A DNA stretch of 6,486 nt from Clostridia bacterium (GTDB lineage Bacteria > Bacillota_A > Clostridia > Oscillospirales > Acutalibacteraceae): NCBI GenBank assembly GCA_017390825.1, contig JAFPAK010000110.1, positions 1-6,486 of the forward strand. The letters run 5' to 3'. Each line of letters begins with the position of its first letter. Within the stretch, counting starts at the first letter, position 1. The position numbers and the translations under genes were made by a program. The notes beneath the pieces were generated by a model that was given only the letters and a program-made list of their open reading frames with translations, made no database searches and had not been told where the DNA came from. Positions 1 to 6,435 of this stretch are shown piece after piece.

Positions 1-697
1 CTTTGTTGTAGAGTCTGAGCGGTGGAGAAGTTATTTCTTCTCTCGAATGGCGCACAAGGTAATTTCCAAATGAATACATCTCCTGTAAGTCCGTATATTC
101 AGAAACAGCAACACCCTGCTTATAAATCAGGTGAAATTCAAATGATGCCGAAAAATCTCTTAGTTCAGAGATTGTAAGTGTTTTTGTAGAAATGATTTTT
201 ATCGTTGTTGCTCTGAGTATATCCGCCAATATTTCCATCGAATTTTCATTCTCTGTATATCTTCTTATATTGTGCCTAAGAATCATTCGGATTTTACCTT
301 TTAAATCCCCAACACTTCTCCTTCCTTCGGTTTTAAACCGTTCAGCAATTTCGTTTAATAAGAAGATAGTGTATTCGCTTGATGCAGGTCCAATCGAATA
401 AGTGAGCCCATTGTTCGAATCAACGATAGGTTCCAACGGCACAAGACCTCTTGCCACAGGTCCCAAATGTTGCAACGCAACTTCGCGATATTTTTGTGTC
501 GATAATTCAAGGTTGTCTGTATTGTAATTTTGAAAACTATCAAATGCGTTTTTTAAATCAACATTCGAAAATATGATATCTGACACTCCTGATAAGATGC
601 AAGAAGTAGGGATTATAATGTCGCAGGTTTCATCTACATCTGATTCAATATTAAAAATTTCTTTTAACACTTGTTTTATTTCTAAAAAAGTAGCCAT
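1..697 (-). CDS. Hypothetical protein, 3' end beyond the window
   Basis: An open frame runs from an ATG at 697 to the left edge with no stop, giving 232 visible codons and one extra base. The start is well supported: GGAGG lies about 7 bases upstream in the context TGGAGGAAACAAAATG. The protein begins MATFLEIKQVLKEIF and appears soluble, with no signal peptide or membrane segment in the visible part. It has a central stretch VPLEPIVDSNNGLTYSIGP, then helical basic and acidic segments such as RMILRHNIRRYTENEN. I do not recognise the family and assign no function. It lies downstream of the ATPase gene, same strand, after a 268-base gap. It may be further element cargo, or a partner of a gene outside the window. 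Confidence is high that it is a gene and nil on function. Confidence 0.85.
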   Translation of the reverse strand, partial: MATFLEIKQVLKEIFNIESDVDETCDIIIPTSCILSGVSDIIFSNVDLKNAFDSFQNYNTDNLELSTQKYREVALQHLGPVARGLVPLEPIVDSNNGLTYSIGPASSEYTIFLLNEIAERFKTEGRRSVGDLKGKIRMILRHNIRRYTENENSMEILADILRATTIKIISTKTLTISELRDFSASFEFHLIYKQGVAVSEYTDLQEMYSFGNYLVRHSREEITSPPLRLYNK

Positions 698-837
698 TTT
701 GTTTCCTCCATTTTGTCATTCCATTTTCTTTTCGATGAAAACACATATAGAAAGGTTAACGTCTGTTTGTCTAACACGACAAAATAATTTTCTGTTCTTT
801 CATACACATACTTAGCAATAGGTTCAATCATAGGCAT
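682..837 (-). other. Possible 51-residue small ORF or gene remnant overlapping the next start
   Basis: A frame from ATG at 837 (or ATG at 831) to TAG at 682 encodes 51 residues beginning MPMIEPIAKYVYERTENYF. The composition looks protein-like. It overlaps the first 16 bases of the following CDS, an arrangement compatible with translational coupling. The frame is also open for 14 codons upstream of the first ATG, back to a stop. That could mean it is the tail of a decayed gene. No Shine-Dalgarno sequence precedes either ATG, and I do not recognise the sequence. It may be a real small protein, a pseudogene tail or chance. Confidence 0.25.
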
Positions 838-965
838 ATGGTCTTTATAGAATACATTAAATGCGTTGCAGTAGCGTTTTCAGTCAACGAACTATACATT
901 TCAGATAAACATGCCTAATAAGTTCAATGCTCATTACTAAACGACTCTCGTTTTACCAATTCCGA
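698..965 (-). other. Intergenic region between the ATPase gene and the left-edge CDS
   Basis: This 268-base gap contains most of the possible small ORF at 682-837. It also holds an imperfect palindrome at about 766-783 with arms TTTGTC and GACAAA around six bases, which could be a regulator site for the left-edge gene. I see no convincing promoter pair and no intrinsic terminator for the ATPase gene, so readthrough from the ATPase cannot be excluded. Confidence 0.4.
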
Positions 966-2729
966 TTACAAAGCACTTAAATATTCCTCAACATTAATAT
1001 ACTGAACTCCATCAACGGTATTGGACTCTCCGCGATAAATAACATATTTTCCCTTGATGTCACCAAAACGAAATACTGTTTCTTTGCATTTCTCTTCATT
1101 GATAAGGTGATGGTACTGATTAGGAACTATCTCTGTACTGTGTTTTATTTCATAAATACTGCAACATTCATTTTCAGGCTCAAAAATAACCATATCAAAT
1201 TCACCTGTTGCAAATACTAATTTAAACACTTCACAGTCAGGTTTAGCAATCTTGGTTTCAAGTACAACAATATCCTCCATCATTCGTCCACGGATATCGT
1301 TCAGTACTCTTTCTGTAACTCTGTTTCTAACTCTAAGCGATAACTCACGGAAGATGTCATCCTTCATTAAAGATTTTATCAATGCTTCAGCCTGAGAATA
1401 ACGCATACCCGGTTGAGCAACCACAACACGCTTTTCTTTCTTGTTAAGGTCAGTCATATAAACTGTATCAAGGTCAACGGTTAAGTCAAGCATATCAAGA
1501 TATTGCTTTATTTCTGTCTTATGAATTTCGGTAATATTAACCGATTGCTCAGCTTTGTTTATAATTTCAAGACGCTTTCTGAGATTTTCTGATACTTCTT
1601 TTCTGTCAATTCGATATAGTACATCGTCCGGTTCTTTTTTATCACGAAGTAAGTTTTTCGCAGAAAGAGATAAGTCATTTGAAATAAAATCTTTTGTTAA
1701 AACTTCGATAGTAAAACGATGATTGATATCTTCAACTATTCTATTGATTGCACTTGTAAGCTCATTTGAATCATATAATTCAAGTAGATGACGAAAATGT
1801 TCACCGTTCTGATAGTTTTTCAAGGAGTGCTGAATATTTCTTGCAATAGCACTGTCAATATATTCTTCTGTACTTTTTTTTGTGGCAAATGTCATACCTG
1901 ACTGGTTGTAGTTTACACCGCCTAGGCTCATCGTGCCACCGTAACGAATATACTCGTCAATGCCTTTGATACCTAATATATTTTCAAACTCTGCATACGA
2001 AATAAAGGTTGTATGCACCATGAAGCAACGGTCATAAAGTTCTCTGTCTTCAGAAAACAAAAAGCCCAGTGAATCCGTACCTGAAAGAACAATTTTCATC
2101 CCGCTTGTGGCATACACATCGGAAAACAATGCAGCACAATCAATAAAATCGTTCATTAAAGTAACTTCATCTATAAACACATAGCGATATCCTGTTTTAG
2201 AAAGTTGTTTTAAATCTATATTAAGTTTTGCTATATCAATAGATGAATTGATTTGTATAAATGCAGTTTGCATTAACATTTCTTCTGACATTTCAGAAAT
2301 TATCTGGCGAATTAAAGTCGTTTTTCCAGTCCTTCTTAATCCGTAAAGAATAAACACCCTATCGGTATTGTCACCATAAATATAGTTATGAAGATTTGAG
2401 TAACAATTACGTTTTTTATAATTTCTTACAGGCGCAACAAAATCTAATAATTCTTTATCAACCTTTACAGTTGAAAAGAAAAAGTTATCTTCTAATAAGT
2501 CTTCAGAGGCTCCAGATTCCTTTAATTTTTGTTCAAGAGATTTTCTTTGTCCTATTTTTTCTTTTAAGTCTTCTAATTCAAAATCTTTTACAGCTCTACC
2601 ATGTTGCTTACCGTTTTCGGTCCATTGATAGTAGGGATATTTTTTCCCTTTAATTGTTTTGTAGGTGATATTACCCGGCGGAAGTTGTGAAATCCATTCT
2701 TTAATATATCTAATTCTAACTTTATCCAT
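966..2729 (-). CDS. P-loop ATPase with C-terminal PD-(D/E)XK-like segment (AAA_14/DUF4143-type)
   Basis: This is a 587-residue P-loop ATPase. Residues 1-75 form a basic N-terminal region with the segment YKTIKGKKYPYYQWTENGKQ, followed by a charged helix. Walker A is GLRRTGKT (130-137), Walker B is YVFIDEVT (183-190), and a sensor-like strand VLSGTDS lies at 214-220. This order is typical of the AAA_14/DUF4143 and archaeal-type ATPase group. Near the C-terminus, D512 in GEFDMVIF and E527-I-K529 in IYEIKHS form the D...ExK signature of PD-(D/E)XK nuclease folds, which often end such ATPases. Its cellular role is not known to me; a defence or DNA-processing role is possible but only inferred. 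The start at 2729 has AGGAGGTG with a 6-base gap from AGGAGG. It has its own promoter and no close partner, so it looks like a single-gene cassette. Confidence 0.9.
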   Translation of the reverse strand: MDKVRIRYIKEWISQLPPGNITYKTIKGKKYPYYQWTENGKQHGRAVKDFELEDLKEKIGQRKSLEQKLKESGASEDLLEDNFFFSTVKVDKELLDFVAPVRNYKKRNCYSNLHNYIYGDNTDRVFILYGLRRTGKTTLIRQIISEMSEEMLMQTAFIQINSSIDIAKLNIDLKQLSKTGYRYVFIDEVTLMNDFIDCAALFSDVYATSGMKIVLSGTDSLGFLFSEDRELYDRCFMVHTTFISYAEFENILGIKGIDEYIRYGGTMSLGGVNYNQSGMTFATKKSTEEYIDSAIARNIQHSLKNYQNGEHFRHLLELYDSNELTSAINRIVEDINHRFTIEVLTKDFISNDLSLSAKNLLRDKKEPDDVLYRIDRKEVSENLRKRLEIINKAEQSVNITEIHKTEIKQYLDMLDLTVDLDTVYMTDLNKKEKRVVVAQPGMRYSQAEALIKSLMKDDIFRELSLRVRNRVTERVLNDIRGRMMEDIVVLETKIAKPDCEVFKLVFATGEFDMVIFEPENECCSIYEIKHSTEIVPNQYHHLINEEKCKETVFRFGDIKGKYVIYRGESNTVDGVQYINVEEYLSAL

Positions 2730-2757
2730 ACTACACCTCCTAGTTGATTTCGTTAGT

Positions 2758-2786
2758 AGTATAACACAGTTATCTTAAATTATCAA
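2758..2786 (-). promoter_or_regulatory. Sigma-A promoter of the ATPase gene
   Basis: On the minus strand, TTGATA (2786-2781) and TATACT (2763-2758) are separated by exactly 17 bases. This is a near-consensus vegetative promoter. The expected transcription start is near 2750, giving a leader of about 20 bases that contains the AGGAGGTG ribosome binding site at 2741-2734. Confidence 0.85.
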
Positions 2787-2800
2787 GATAACAAGATAAT
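2769..2800. promoter_or_regulatory. Probable operator: repeated AAGATAAC half-sites over the -35 region
   Basis: On the plus strand, GTTATCTT (2769-2776) and AAGATAAC (2785-2792) form a perfect 8-base inverted repeat with an 8-base spacer. A third half-site, AAGATAAT (2793-2800), follows directly. A shorter near-palindrome, TTATCAAGATAA, spans 2780-2791. The sites cover the -35 hexamer and the spacer of the ATPase promoter, the expected place for a repressor. No DNA-binding regulator gene is visible in the window. Control by the ATPase itself or by a regulator elsewhere is inference. Confidence 0.6.
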
Positions 2801-3154
2801 TTTTTGTTTTTAAGAATGATAATGTTGCCTGACCCCTTACGATACCGATTTCAACAACACAGCTCAGATTATTTATGATTTGTATTCGTATACAGCCTAA
2901 TACACTTTTTCAACATATCCGGGTCGCAGTTTCTCATAGGTATCTGCAACTGTGTCAAAAGTCCAATTAAAGCTACTAATATTATACCTTTCTTTTTACT
3001 CTATTTAGCAACAGCAAAAGTACAGCATGCTATGTTTGAAGCTAGATTTATTTGTGTTTTGAGTAATTCTCTTATAAACACTTGTATCTATAGGAACTTC
3101 TTTCATTGTCCATTTTATCGAACTAGTTCATTATGTCCTTGAGGACGTTTGCTT
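2801..3154 (-). other. Gene-poor spacer between relaxase and ATPase promoter
   Basis: This gap holds the methyltransferase remnant at 2805-2995. A 33-codon frame at 3005-3106, starting MKEVPIDTSVYKRITQN, has no Shine-Dalgarno and is unrecognised. A 5-base stem GTCCT/AGGAC lies at 3135-3146 just after the relaxase stop, but it has no T-tract. I see no intrinsic terminator and no intact gene. The region reads as eroded DNA. Confidence 0.5.
2805..2995 (-). pseudogene. N-terminal remnant of a class I SAM-dependent methyltransferase
   Basis: Two adjacent frames each encode pieces of one recognisable protein. The first (2995-2897) reads FDTVADTYEKLRPGYVEKVY and then stops. It matches the N-terminal start of class I methyltransferases of the FDTVA..Y...RPGYP type. 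After a frame change, the second piece (2858-2805) reads VVEIGIVRGQATLSFLK. This corresponds to the SAM-binding motif I, usually VVEIGxGTGQAT, here with VR replacing the GT of GxGTG. The start codon is missing: TAA lies directly before the first piece. The rest of the gene is absent and the match ends beside the ATPase promoter and operator. The gene has decayed and was truncated, probably when the ATPase cassette arrived. I base this on remembered family motifs; the parent family is likely but the substrate is unknown. Confidence 0.6.
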
Positions 3155-4534
3155 TTAATGCGATTGTTCCTGTTCTTTTTCGGAAACAGTAACACCAAGA
3201 ATTGATTGAATGTTTGCTTTGTGCTTCAGCATTTCTCTGTACTTTTCGTTTGATGAATGATACTGCGGGTAAAAACTTTTTTTCTTCTTTAACACTTCCT
3301 CAAACTCTTTGTTTATGGATTTAACTGACGGCAATTTCTTTACTCCGAGTTCATCAAATGCTTTCTTTGCTGCACGATGCAATATGATTTCGCCTTCATG
3401 TTCTGTGAGAAAAGTCTTTGAATATCCTGAAGCCTTGTATTGTTCAAAAACTTCACGAGTTTTAGTATAATTGATTATCTGCGTTTTTAGTGTGGAAAGC
3501 TCTGTTAATCGAGTTTCCAAGTTCTTTATTGCTGTTTTCATTTCTGATATTTCTGATGAAAGAGCATCAATATCAGATGAAAGTTTTTCAAGACTTTCAA
3601 AATCATTTTCTTGCAAAAACATTACTGTTTTTGCCATCTGTTTAAGGTTAAATACCTTTGCCCAATTAGCATAGCCTTGTCCTTTGCCTTCATCAATTTT
3701 TTTCTGAACATCAATGAGCAAACTAGTTTTTTCATTTTGCTTTGTTTTTGAAGTGCGAGTTCTTTTCTCTGCAATACTCAGCCGAATGTCATCTTCCGAA
3801 TAACCTTCACCAAGAGAACCAAGTCTGATAAACTTTTTCTGTTCTTTCTTCTTGAAAGCAATGTGTTTGCCAACCTTTATTTCATAATCTCGTTCTTTCA
3901 TAAACGAAAGAAAAGCATCAAAATCTTTTGGCATCATGGATATAACTTCATCAATATCATTCCGCAACAAATCACGATGGGAGAGATACGGTGTGTATCC
4001 CTCCCATTTTGCATACGATGTATTTCGATGCTGCGGATTCGCTATTGTAGATAATTGATGTTCAATACAAATCAAGTCGCTTAATCGTGCGATGTTTTTT
4101 GCAGAGTATTTCCGATCACGGTGCTTGTGACAACAATCAAGTGAAACAGAATTGAAATAAATATGGTTGTGTATATGAGCCTTATCAATATGAGTTGCAA
4201 CAACAAATGCAAACTTGCCTTTTAAATATCTTTCGGCCAACTCATATCCAATTAAATTAGCTTCTTCAGCTGATATTTCCCCCGGCTTAAATGACTGTCG
4301 AATCTGATAAGCAAGAACAGAGTTCTTTGGTATTCGCCCTGTTTTAGAATAATATTGTGCTTGTGATAATGCGAATTCAGAGGCAACGATATTTTTATCA
4401 CAACCGAAAGTTGCAACTAAATTCATATCATCAGTTTTTAAGGAGTTTAATCCATATTCGATTCGATCTTTTAATGTTACAAGCAAACTGTTTCTTGGTT
4501 TGCTATGTATCTTGAGTATTCTTGTTACTGCCGT
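3155..4534 (-). CDS. MOBP-type relaxase, non-canonical or mutated start
   Basis: This protein would nick oriT and lead a DNA strand into a recipient cell. The first ordinary start codon in frame is TTG at 4486, giving 443 residues. However, the family's conserved N-terminus (AVTRILKIHSKPRNS, then LLVTLKDRIEYGLN) continues upstream in frame to an ACG at 4534-4532. GAGG at 4544-4541 lies 6 bases before that ACG, and TGA precedes at 4540-4538. I therefore place the start at ACG (459 residues), with the alternative that an ancestral ATG mutated to ACG. Numbered from ACG, the likely catalytic tyrosine is Y27 in RIEY, and the metal-binding motif HIDKAHIHNHIYFN starts at about residue 115. The C-terminal half is charged and coiled-coil-like (roughly residues 290-370). 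It overlaps the upstream small gene by 32 bases. Its coupling protein and integrase are not visible. Confidence 0.85.
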   Translation of the reverse strand, partial: TAVTRILKIHSKPRNSLLVTLKDRIEYGLNSLKTDDMNLVATFGCDKNIVASEFALSQAQYYSKTGRIPKNSVLAYQIRQSFKPGEISAEEANLIGYELAERYLKGKFAFVVATHIDKAHIHNHIYFNSVSLDCCHKHRDRKYSAKNIARLSDLICIEHQLSTIANPQHRNTSYAKWEGYTPYLSHRDLLRNDIDEVISMMPKDFDAFLSFMKERDYEIKVGKHIAFKKKEQKKFIRLGSLGEGYSEDDIRLSIAEKRTRTSKTKQNEKTSLLIDVQKKIDEGKGQGYANWAKVFNLKQMAKTVMFLQENDFESLEKLSSDIDALSSEISEMKTAIKNLETRLTELSTLKTQIINYTKTREVFEQYKASGYSKTFLTEHEGEIILHRAAKKAFDELGVKKLPSVKSINKEFEEVLKKKKSFYPQYHSSNEKYREMLKHKANIQSILGVTVSEKEQEQSH

Positions 4535-4751
4535 TTCTCACCTCTTTAAACTTTTCTCCCATCAGTTTCAATAATTTATTCTTTCTTTTTTTAACATCTT
4601 CAGGGTTTATTTTGGTTTCTTGAATTGCAAGACATAACCCAACGCACTCGGATATAAAATCTGCATCGGCATTTTCATAACCAAGACTCAGTTCGTGTTC
4701 TATTAACATTTCAAGTATTTCAACACTTGCCCTTTTTTCAACTTTTGTCAT
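4503..4751 (-). CDS. Small hypothetical protein preceding the relaxase, possible relaxosome accessory
   Basis: I choose the ATG at 4751 (82 residues, MTKVEKRASVEILEMLIEHE) because GGGG at 4758-4761 lies 6 bases upstream. The longer frame begins at an ATG at 4781 with no ribosome binding site. The protein is small, charged, predicted mainly helical and has no membrane segment. Its 3' end (TAG at 4503) overlaps the relaxase start by 32 bases, so the two are cotranscribed and probably coupled. Small proteins encoded just before MOBP relaxases often help form the relaxosome at oriT. That role is inferred from position only: I do not see a ribbon-helix-helix or MobC signature. Confidence 0.75.
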   Translation of the reverse strand: MTKVEKRASVEILEMLIEHELSLGYENADADFISECVGLCLAIQETKINPEDVKKRKNKLLKLMGEKFKEVRNGSNKNTQDT

Positions 4752-4781
4752 CACAAACCCCAATTGAATTTTAACATTCAT

Positions 4782-4866
4782 ATATATATGACAAAAAGAC
4801 GAAAATGTTACACAAAAATTCTCAGTATTTACAAAAAGTTTAAAATCAACACTTTAATCAATCGCG
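4782..4866. other. Noncoding segment upstream of the mobilization genes, candidate oriT location
   Basis: This short, very AT-rich stretch separates the membrane-protein operon's terminator from the mobilization genes. It must contain the promoter of the small gene and relaxase, and it is the usual position for oriT in mobilizable elements. A weak promoter candidate on the minus strand is TTGTAA, an 18-base gap, then TAACAT. I cannot identify a nic site or a clear inverted repeat, so the oriT idea rests on position alone. Confidence 0.25.
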
Positions 4867-4905
4867 AAAAAATAAAACTGGCAAAGCCATAATGGTTTGC
4901 CAGTT
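4867..4905 (-). terminator. Intrinsic terminator of the Panacea/membrane-protein operon
   Basis: AACTGGCAAA (4876-4885) and TTTGCCAGTT (4896-4905) form a perfect 10-base stem. The stem can extend through CCA/TGG around a bulged G. On the minus strand the hairpin is followed by a T-rich run at 4875-4867. The orientation fits the end of the gene that stops at 4961, and it isolates that operon from the mobilization genes. Confidence 0.85.
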
Positions 4906-4960
4906 CATTTGAATTATTAACTCTATTTTTATCAACTATTACATTATTATGAATTGCAAT

Positions 4961-5782
4961 CTATATAAATTGACACCATACAAATAAACCGATTGTCAAC
5001 ACACACATTATTACATCAATCCAAATAAATGGACACAAATTCATTGTGTTTGAAAAAGTCTCTAATAGATCATTTCCATCATCGTCTTGTTTGACTTTCA
5101 AAATCAACGGTCGAGACAACTTGTAAATAAAATAAACTAAGAGGAACAATAAATTGTATGATAACAACGAAACTAAAAACAGAAAAAAAACAGATTTTAC
5201 TAAATTTCCACTTGAAATAAATGCTTGTGAAAAATCAATGTTAGAGAAAATTGATGTCATACCAAATCCAGCGAACGCAATAGCAACAAATATACCAAGT
5301 ATTGCAACTGTATTAATAAGAAGAGTAAAAATCTTATCATCAATTAATTTGTTTGCGTTTTCAACTGCAGAGTTTAAATCCTTTAACTTTGATTTAACTT
5401 CTTTTAGATACTCTTCGTGTTGGGAAATTGTAGTAGATGTGTTATCGGTTTTTGTGGATTTTTTTGAGACTTCATAATAGATAGTTACTAAATCTTGAAA
5501 TAACTTTTCAACTTTTACTATTTTCTTTGAATAATCAGTATCACTCATAGATGCTAAATTTTCAAGCTCATCTTGACAATCTGAAAAACAACGTCCGAGT
5601 TTCATACCGAATGAAGCACTTTCCTCGTCTGAAAGATACTTTAGGGCTGTTTCAACTTCTTCTTTTTTGAAATTTAACACATCATCTGTAAATTCACAAG
5701 CGAAAATGTGATATAAAGCTGATATTTGTTCAAGTTTAACTTCAATTATTTTTAGTTTTTCTATAAAGTCTAATACTGTCAT
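4961..5782 (-). CDS. Three-TM coiled-coil membrane protein, putative toxin/effector of the Panacea pair
   Basis: This 273-residue protein has a soluble helical N-terminal part (1-115) rich in charged residues. A Lys/Glu coiled-coil stretch follows (about 117-150). Three hydrophobic segments lie at about 151-175, 194-221 and 250-272, with a short acidic loop KQDDDGND near 231-238 before the last one. There is no signal peptide; it should sit in the cytoplasmic membrane with its N-terminal domain probably in the cytoplasm. Its ATG lies in an ATGA overlap with the upstream Panacea-domain gene, a sign of coupled translation and stoichiometric expression. Known PanAT toxin-antitoxin pairs include membrane-acting toxins, so I infer that it is the toxin. 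I do not recognise it as a named toxin family. A different membrane effector role is possible. Confidence 0.85.
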   Translation of the reverse strand: MTVLDFIEKLKIIEVKLEQISALYHIFACEFTDDVLNFKKEEVETALKYLSDEESASFGMKLGRCFSDCQDELENLASMSDTDYSKKIVKVEKLFQDLVTIYYEVSKKSTKTDNTSTTISQHEEYLKEVKSKLKDLNSAVENANKLIDDKIFTLLINTVAILGIFVAIAFAGFGMTSIFSNIDFSQAFISSGNLVKSVFFLFLVSLLSYNLLFLLVYFIYKLSRPLILKVKQDDDGNDLLETFSNTMNLCPFIWIDVIMCVLTIGLFVWCQFI

Positions 5783-6210
5783 TCTTCTAAAAATGCTCCC
5801 ATTAATATTTGATAACTTACATGTGGAGTAGAGGAATCCGTAGTTTTTACTGCTAAAGATATAATTTTTTGATTAACGGATAACAAGTTCAATTCGATGG
5901 CATCTAGTGAACCATACTGTTCAAGAATTTTGTTAACACTTTTTTCTTCTTGCTCAAGCAGAATTATATATTCTTCCTGTTTTGAAGCAAAAGGCCCACC
6001 AAATCCTCTGAATTCTTCGTCTACTTCTTTTATTGCTACTCCACAATCCCATATTCTAACATCTTCTTTAAACAGTGGTTTGCTACTTTCCCTTATACAA
6101 TCAACTTGCATTAGAACTAAAAGTTTTTGTAACTTTTGAGCATCAATAAACAAGTCCAAATCAATACACTTATTTATTACAATTTTACCTACTTCTGCAG
6201 CTTTACACAT
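5779..6210 (-). CDS. Panacea-domain (DUF4065) protein, putative antitoxin
   Basis: This protein carries the Panacea/DUF4065 domain, known as a versatile antitoxin domain that neutralises many unrelated toxins. Visible family marks are AAEVGKIVINKCIDL at the N-terminus, LQKLLVLMQ, and KEDVRIWDCGVAIKEVDEEF followed by RGFGG. These correspond to the usual LQKLLYFxQ and F.E...AW..GPV.P.VY.EFK blocks. I choose the ATG at 6210 (143 residues). It places the domain at the N-terminus as in relatives, and AAGG lies 8 bases upstream. A longer frame from TTG at 6330 (183 residues) has no ribosome binding site, and its extra part is a Lys-rich low-complexity stretch. The stop TGA overlaps the next gene's ATG by 4 bases. 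Toxin neutralisation of that neighbour is inferred from the domain and operon. Confidence 0.85.
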   Translation of the reverse strand: MCKAAEVGKIVINKCIDLDLFIDAQKLQKLLVLMQVDCIRESSKPLFKEDVRIWDCGVAIKEVDEEFRGFGGPFASKQEEYIILLEQEEKSVNKILEQYGSLDAIELNLLSVNQKIISLAVKTTDSSTPHVSYQILMGAFLEE

Positions 6211-6356
6211 AACTTTTGCCTTTTCCTTTACTACGCCCTTTGTCTCTTTTTTTGAGAGATTCTTTTCAACTTTTTCTTTCCTGATAAAACAAAACAAATC
6301 GGATTGGTCTGAGGGCATAGCAGATACCAATTCGATATTGTTTTTATTAATATTCT
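6211..6356 (-). other. Element-end segment upstream of the Panacea gene
   Basis: This AT-rich stretch links the broken fhs start to the Panacea gene. I see no convincing -35/-10 pair. The Panacea reading frame stays open through it and even through the fhs fragment, so transcription may come from the host fhs promoter. A weak TCTCT/AGAGA inverted repeat lies at 6243-6259. The exact element end should be near 6357. Confidence 0.4.
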
Positions 6357-6407
6357 TTATTTGATCGGAGTAGACTGGGCGATTTCGATATCTGTCATCA
6401 TAGCCAT
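6357..6407 (-). pseudogene. fhs: Truncated 5' end of formate-tetrahydrofolate ligase
   Basis: From ATG at 6407 the frame encodes MAMMTDIEIAQSTPIK and then TAA. TDIEIAQ followed by a K within the next few residues is the conserved N-terminus of formate-tetrahydrofolate ligase, the ATP-dependent enzyme that charges THF with formate in one-carbon metabolism; the intact protein is about 550 residues. AGGAGG at 6422-6417 with a 9-base gap supports this start over the internal ATGs. The match stops exactly where base composition changes to AT-rich, so I infer that an element is inserted here. With only 16 residues the identification is good but not certain. The rest of fhs would be expected at the other end of the element, outside the window. 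Confidence 0.65.
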
Positions 6408-6435
6408 GTCCGTGTTCCTCCTAAATTTGGTATAT

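Noticed and set aside
355..543. 62-codon minus-strand ORF
   Set aside because: It lies in another frame inside the larger left-edge CDS, which has a strong ribosome binding site; this is a shadow.
3005..3106. 33-codon minus-strand frame after the relaxase
   Set aside because: It has no ribosome binding site and no recognised family, and it sits in eroded DNA beside the methyltransferase remnant.
3135..3146. GTCCT/AGGAC stem just after the relaxase stop, possible terminator
   Set aside because: The stem is only 5 bases with a 2-base loop and no following T-tract.
5154..5477. 107-codon plus-strand ORF
   Set aside because: It is antisense to the three-TM protein gene, has no ribosome binding site and no protein-like family features.
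6243..6259. TCTCT/AGAGA inverted repeat upstream of the Panacea gene
   Set aside because: The arms are short and within low-complexity A/T-rich sequence; it is not convincing as an operator or terminator.
6211..6330. Longer Panacea protein from TTG at 6330
   Set aside because: It has no ribosome binding site. The extra 40 residues are Lys-rich and not part of the domain, while ATG at 6210 has a spaced AAGG and gives the usual domain-first layout.
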